Source: Spirochaetia bacterium
GTDB taxonomy: Bacteria > Spirochaetota > Spirochaetia > Treponematales > Breznakiellaceae
Length of the DNA: 8,614 nt
Assembly: GCA_025997615.1 (NCBI GenBank)
Contig: BNUV01000102.1
Span: 1 to 8,614 of the forward strand
Direction of reading: 5' to 3'
Shown here one piece after another: positions 5,468-8,614 of this stretch; position 1 is the stretch's first letter, and each line of letters begins with the position of its first letter. Under the pieces are notes generated by a model. That model saw nothing but the letters and a program-made list of their open reading frames with translations, was not told where the DNA came from and did no database searches. The position numbers were made by a program, and so were the translations under genes.

Positions 5468-8400
5468 ATGAGACCCCGTTTTCTTTCAACCTTGATTATT
5501 GGCTTGGGCTTCATTGCCGTTGCGGTCATTGGATTAGTGTTTTATACGCAGTTTCACAGCCTGACCCGGGAATACAGCTTATTCACCAGGGAATCATATA
5601 CCGCATATATCGAGCAATTGAATAAGAAAAACCTCGCGAGCATGGCCGTATATGTAGAGCAGGAATTTCCTGTTTTGCACGACACGGAAAAGCTCAAGCG
5701 GGAAGCGGGGACAGACTGGTTCTGGGACACATCCAAAAAACTGACTGATATCGCGAAAACCTTCGGATTTGCGTACATATACTATATGGAAAAGGCTGAA
5801 AACGGGTATGTATTCCTGATGTCTTCCGGCATCGGGCGGGACGAACATCCCGAATGGCTGGGCAGCCCGGTTTTTGCCGGTCCTACCCCGGCATATATTG
5901 AGGAAGCCTGGAAAACCGGCAAGCTGACCTTTACCCCGGAACCTACGGTCGATGAATGGGGCATCCTGTTTTCGGCGGTACTGCCCATCCTCAATGACGG
6001 CAGGATAGTCGGTATTTTGGGCGTTGATTATGACGCCACTATCTTAATGCACCCCTTGCAGCAGCACGAGATTAGTTTAATTGAACACGGAGAAATATTA
6101 CTACGCAGGATGCTGATCGCACTCGTCGTTTCTCTGGTTGTTATCATGGCGGTCATGGGCGTTCAAATGGCGCTGGACCGTAAAATGGTCGTGATCCCGG
6201 CTCAGAATATGGAAGCCAACGAGCGTATCCAGGCTATGATGGACGCCACGCCCATGGCCTGTTCCATCTGGGACGAAAACGGCGTCATGCTCGACTGCAA
6301 CATGGAGGCCCTCAAAATGCTGGGGCTTTCAAAAAAATCAGACTATACCGATCACTTTTTCGATCTGCACCCGGAGTACCAGAGCGATGGGATGAGAACC
6401 CGGGAAAAGGCCGCAACCCTCATTAAAGCGGCTTTTGAAACCGGCTATCAGCGCTTTGAATGGATGTACCGCACCGCTTCGGGGGAACCCCTTCCGGTGG
6501 AAACGACCCTGGTCCGCGTTCCCTGGAAAGACGGCTTCCACCTCACCGCCTATTCCCGCGACCTTCGGGAAATCAAGGCAAAGGAAGAGGCGGCCCGGGA
6601 GAGCGAAGAGCGGGTAAATCTCATGCTCGACAATATGACCTTTGCCTGTTGTATATACGATGATTACGGGAATATTTACGACTGCAACCGACGAATGGTG
6701 GAGTTGCTCGGCTGCAAAGATAAGCAGGAAGTAACCGTCTCCATTACAAGATTTTTTCCGGAATACCAGAGCAACGGCAAGCTGAGTATGGCGCAAGCGC
6801 TGGCAGAAGGCCAAAAGGCTATTGAGGACGGAAAGAATACTTTCTTTTGGGAACACATAAAGCTCGACGGCTCTCCCCTGCCGGTGGAGATAACCCTGCG
6901 CCGGGTAAAGTGGCGGGGCGATTACGCTATCATCTCCTGCATACGTGATTTGAGCGATCTTATGGAATCGGAAGACAACCTTAAGCGGATACTGTCCATC
7001 GTGGAGAGTTCCCCGAACCTTATACTGTACACCGGGGCGTGGGGCGATATTGGATACATGAACCCGGCGCTTTCCAATGTTACGCTCTTTAGCGATGAGG
7101 AACTGCTCAAGGGCGGATTGCCGCTTATTTTCAGCCCTGAAGATTTCGAGCGTATGGAGCAGGAATATTTTCCCGCAGTTCTGCAAAACCGGATAGTAAA
7201 ATTTGAAACGGAGGTAAACGATAAAAACGGCGGATGCCGGGACTTTTCTTTTTCCGCTTTTGCCGTGGATCTGCGCGGCGGAAAGACCGGGATTGGGCTT
7301 CTGGGGCAGGACATCACCGAGATGAAACAGATGCAGCAGAATTTGATGGTGGCCATGGCACAGGCGGAACAGGCGCTGGCCCACGAGGTACAGTTGGGCA
7401 AGGCGAAAAGCGATTTCCTGAGCCGGGTAAGCCACGAACTGCGCACACCGATGAACGCCATAATCGGTATGACCACTATCGCGGAAAAGACTTCCGGCAG
7501 CGCCGAACAAAAGTATTACTTTGAAAAAATAAGGGAATCATCGGCATATCTCTTGGGCATGGTCAACGATATTCTGGACATGGCGGGTTTTGATACGGGT
7601 AAGTTTGACTTTGTGCCGCAGCCTTTCAGTTTCGCCGCGGTGATGGATTCGGTGATTAACACCATCACCCCCAAGGCGAATGTCAAAGGGCAGGTTTTTA
7701 CTACGGATATTGACGGGAATATTCATGATTCGCTGATTAGCGATGAGCGGCGCTTAACCCAGGTACTGGTGAAACTGCTTTCTAACGCGGTGAAGTTTAC
7801 GCCGGAAGCGGGGAAAATCAGCCTGTCCGCCCGGCTGATTGAGAGCCGGGAAGATGATTGCCTTGTCCGCTTTGAGGTAAGCGATAACGGTATCGGCATT
7901 GACCAGGAGGCGCAGCAGCGCTTGTGGGGTATTTTTGAGCAGGAAGACAACAGCATTACCCGGAAGTTTGGGGGGATGGGCATCGGGCTGCCCCTGGTCA
8001 AACGTATTGTTAAACTCCTGGACGGAGAAATCAGGGTGGAGTCCGAACCGGGCAAGGGTTCCCGTTTTATCTGCGATATCCGTCTTGGTATAGATCGTAC
8101 CGTACCGGGGCCGGAGAAAAACGACACTGAGAAAATGGATGCAGCCATCGCCGTGTCTGATAATTTTACCGGGCAGCGTTTTTTGATTGTGGACGATGTA
8201 GACATAAACCGCGAAATACTTTTGGCCATGCTGGAGGACACGGGCGCCGTCCTTGACGGGGCGCAGGACGGAGCCGAAGCTGTGCATATGTTCTCTCAAA
8301 ACAAATACGACCTGGTTTTAATGGATCTGCATATGCCGGGAATGGACGGTTTTAATGCCACACGGGGAATGCGCGCTTCGGCCCTGCCCTGGGCAAAAAC

Positions 8401-8545
8401 GGTGCCGGTTATCTCGGTGTCCGCCGAAAGTAACAGCAGGGAACTGCACGGTCAATGCCTGGATGCGGGCATAACTGACCACCTCGTCAAACCTGTTGAG
8501 ATGAACGCCCTGTTCGCGATGATTACCAAATGGCTGCCGCGATAA
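5468..8545 (+). CDS. hybrid sensor histidine kinase: Cache-like, 3 PAS, receiver
   Basis: Inner-membrane kinase of 1025 aa. Order: TM1 at about 8-27; an extracytoplasmic Cache-like sensor at about 28-210, whose end carries the typical SAVLPILNDGRIVGILGVDYD pattern shortened here to its key residues P, DGR, G and D; TM2 at about 215-234; PAS1 about 250-370; PAS2 about 378-498; PAS3 about 502-620; a coiled linker; HisKA with His656 in SHELRTP; HATPase with Asn773 (N box), DNGIG at 806-810 and GGMGIGLPL (G2 box); receiver 930-1025 with phospho-acceptor Asp953 in LMDLHMP and Lys1008. All catalytic residues are present, so autophosphorylation and transfer to the internal receiver are expected. PAS1 and PAS2 are clearly duplicated copies. 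No Hpt domain follows, so onward transfer needs a separate Hpt or reverse flow through His656. The stand-alone receiver upstream is the natural target. The sensed ligand is unknown; Cache domains usually bind small metabolites. The gene converges on a minus-strand gene 8 bases downstream. Confidence 0.94.
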   Translation: MRPRFLSTLIIGLGFIAVAVIGLVFYTQFHSLTREYSLFTRESYTAYIEQLNKKNLASMAVYVEQEFPVLHDTEKLKREAGTDWFWDTSKKLTDIAKTFGFAYIYYMEKAENGYVFLMSSGIGRDEHPEWLGSPVFAGPTPAYIEEAWKTGKLTFTPEPTVDEWGILFSAVLPILNDGRIVGILGVDYDATILMHPLQQHEISLIEHGEILLRRMLIALVVSLVVIMAVMGVQMALDRKMVVIPAQNMEANERIQAMMDATPMACSIWDENGVMLDCNMEALKMLGLSKKSDYTDHFFDLHPEYQSDGMRTREKAATLIKAAFETGYQRFEWMYRTASGEPLPVETTLVRVPWKDGFHLTAYSRDLREIKAKEEAARESEERVNLMLDNMTFACCIYDDYGNIYDCNRRMVELLGCKDKQEVTVSITRFFPEYQSNGKLSMAQALAEGQKAIEDGKNTFFWEHIKLDGSPLPVEITLRRVKWRGDYAIISCIRDLSDLMESEDNLKRILSIVESSPNLILYTGAWGDIGYMNPALSNVTLFSDEELLKGGLPLIFSPEDFERMEQEYFPAVLQNRIVKFETEVNDKNGGCRDFSFSAFAVDLRGGKTGIGLLGQDITEMKQMQQNLMVAMAQAEQALAHEVQLGKAKSDFLSRVSHELRTPMNAIIGMTTIAEKTSGSAEQKYYFEKIRESSAYLLGMVNDILDMAGFDTGKFDFVPQPFSFAAVMDSVINTITPKANVKGQVFTTDIDGNIHDSLISDERRLTQVLVKLLSNAVKFTPEAGKISLSARLIESREDDCLVRFEVSDNGIGIDQEAQQRLWGIFEQEDNSITRKFGGMGIGLPLVKRIVKLLDGEIRVESEPGKGSRFICDIRLGIDRTVPGPEKNDTEKMDAAIAVSDNFTGQRFLIVDDVDINREILLAMLEDTGAVLDGAQDGAEAVHMFSQNKYDLVLMDLHMPGMDGFNATRGMRASALPWAKTVPVISVSAESNSRELHGQCLDAGITDHLVKPVEMNALFAMITKWLPR

Positions 8546-8553
8546 TACCGGAA

Positions 8554-8614
8554 TTAAATGTGTTCGATAAATTCCTCAAGCCCGTGGGCGTTAAGGGTTT
8601 CGACAATTTTTTCC
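8554..8614 (-). CDS. C-terminal tail of an unidentified gene
   Basis: Read on the minus strand the frame gives EKIVETLNAHGLEEFIEHI followed by TAA (plus 8554-8556) and stays open to the window edge. The amphipathic, acidic helix looks like a real protein end, and its position just beyond the kinase stop fits a convergent neighbour. Nineteen residues are too few to name a family, and chance is possible because the frame is short. Confidence 0.5.
   Translation of the reverse strand, partial: EKIVETLNAHGLEEFIEHI

Noticed and set aside
6338..7510. 390-codon open frame antisense to the hybrid kinase
   Set aside because: The opposite strand encodes continuous, motif-complete PAS and HisKA domains; the antisense product shows no family features and is a by-product of GC-rich codon use.

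Overview
The window looks like a chromosomal segment from a spirochaete, most likely a Treponema-type organism of moderate to high GC. This is an inference from protein style (a degenerate HD-GYP protein with an HEIGM motif, a large Cache/PAS hybrid kinase) and not from any marker gene. The gene order is helicase (+, cut at the left edge), HD-GYP protein (-), small membrane protein (+) with alaA (+), XRE regulator (-), response regulator (+) with hybrid histidine kinase (+), and the tail of an unidentified gene (-) at the right edge.

Left part (1-4349): the C-terminal bulk of a DEAD-box RNA helicase whose Walker B box reads DEGD ends convergently, with a 9-bp overlap, on an HD-GYP-type protein in which several catalytic positions are substituted. 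The HD-GYP gene starts with TTG. It is divergent from a two-TM protein with a helical cytoplasmic part, which appears to start at a GTG only a few bases after a strong promoter. That gene is followed by alaA, a glutamate-pyruvate aminotransferase recognised by close similarity and identical length to the Escherichia coli protein (405 aa).

Middle (4350-5041): a gene-free stretch carries a perfect 10-bp stem that fits an intrinsic terminator for the leftward XRE gene. Next come the XRE-family repressor-like gene and an AT-rich divergent control region. That region holds a near-consensus sigma70 promoter (TTGACA, 16 bp, TATAAT) pointing right. The -35 box lies in an imperfect inverted repeat, and a perfect 25-bp palindrome overlaps the end of the -10 box and the expected start site. 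The heptamer GCTAATA occurs four times there in both orientations.

Right part (5042-8545): this promoter should drive a two-gene unit, an AT-rich single-domain receiver and a 1025-aa hybrid sensor kinase (TM, Cache-like sensor, TM, three PAS, HisKA, HATPase, receiver). The simplest model is an XRE-gated phosphorelay: the divergent repressor sets the amount of the signalling module, and the kinase senses an extracytoplasmic ligand plus intracellular PAS cues. It may signal through the stand-alone receiver. No Hpt domain and no DNA-binding output domain are visible. This paired-operator module is the most interesting part of the window. No mobile element, CRISPR array, tRNA or rRNA was seen.
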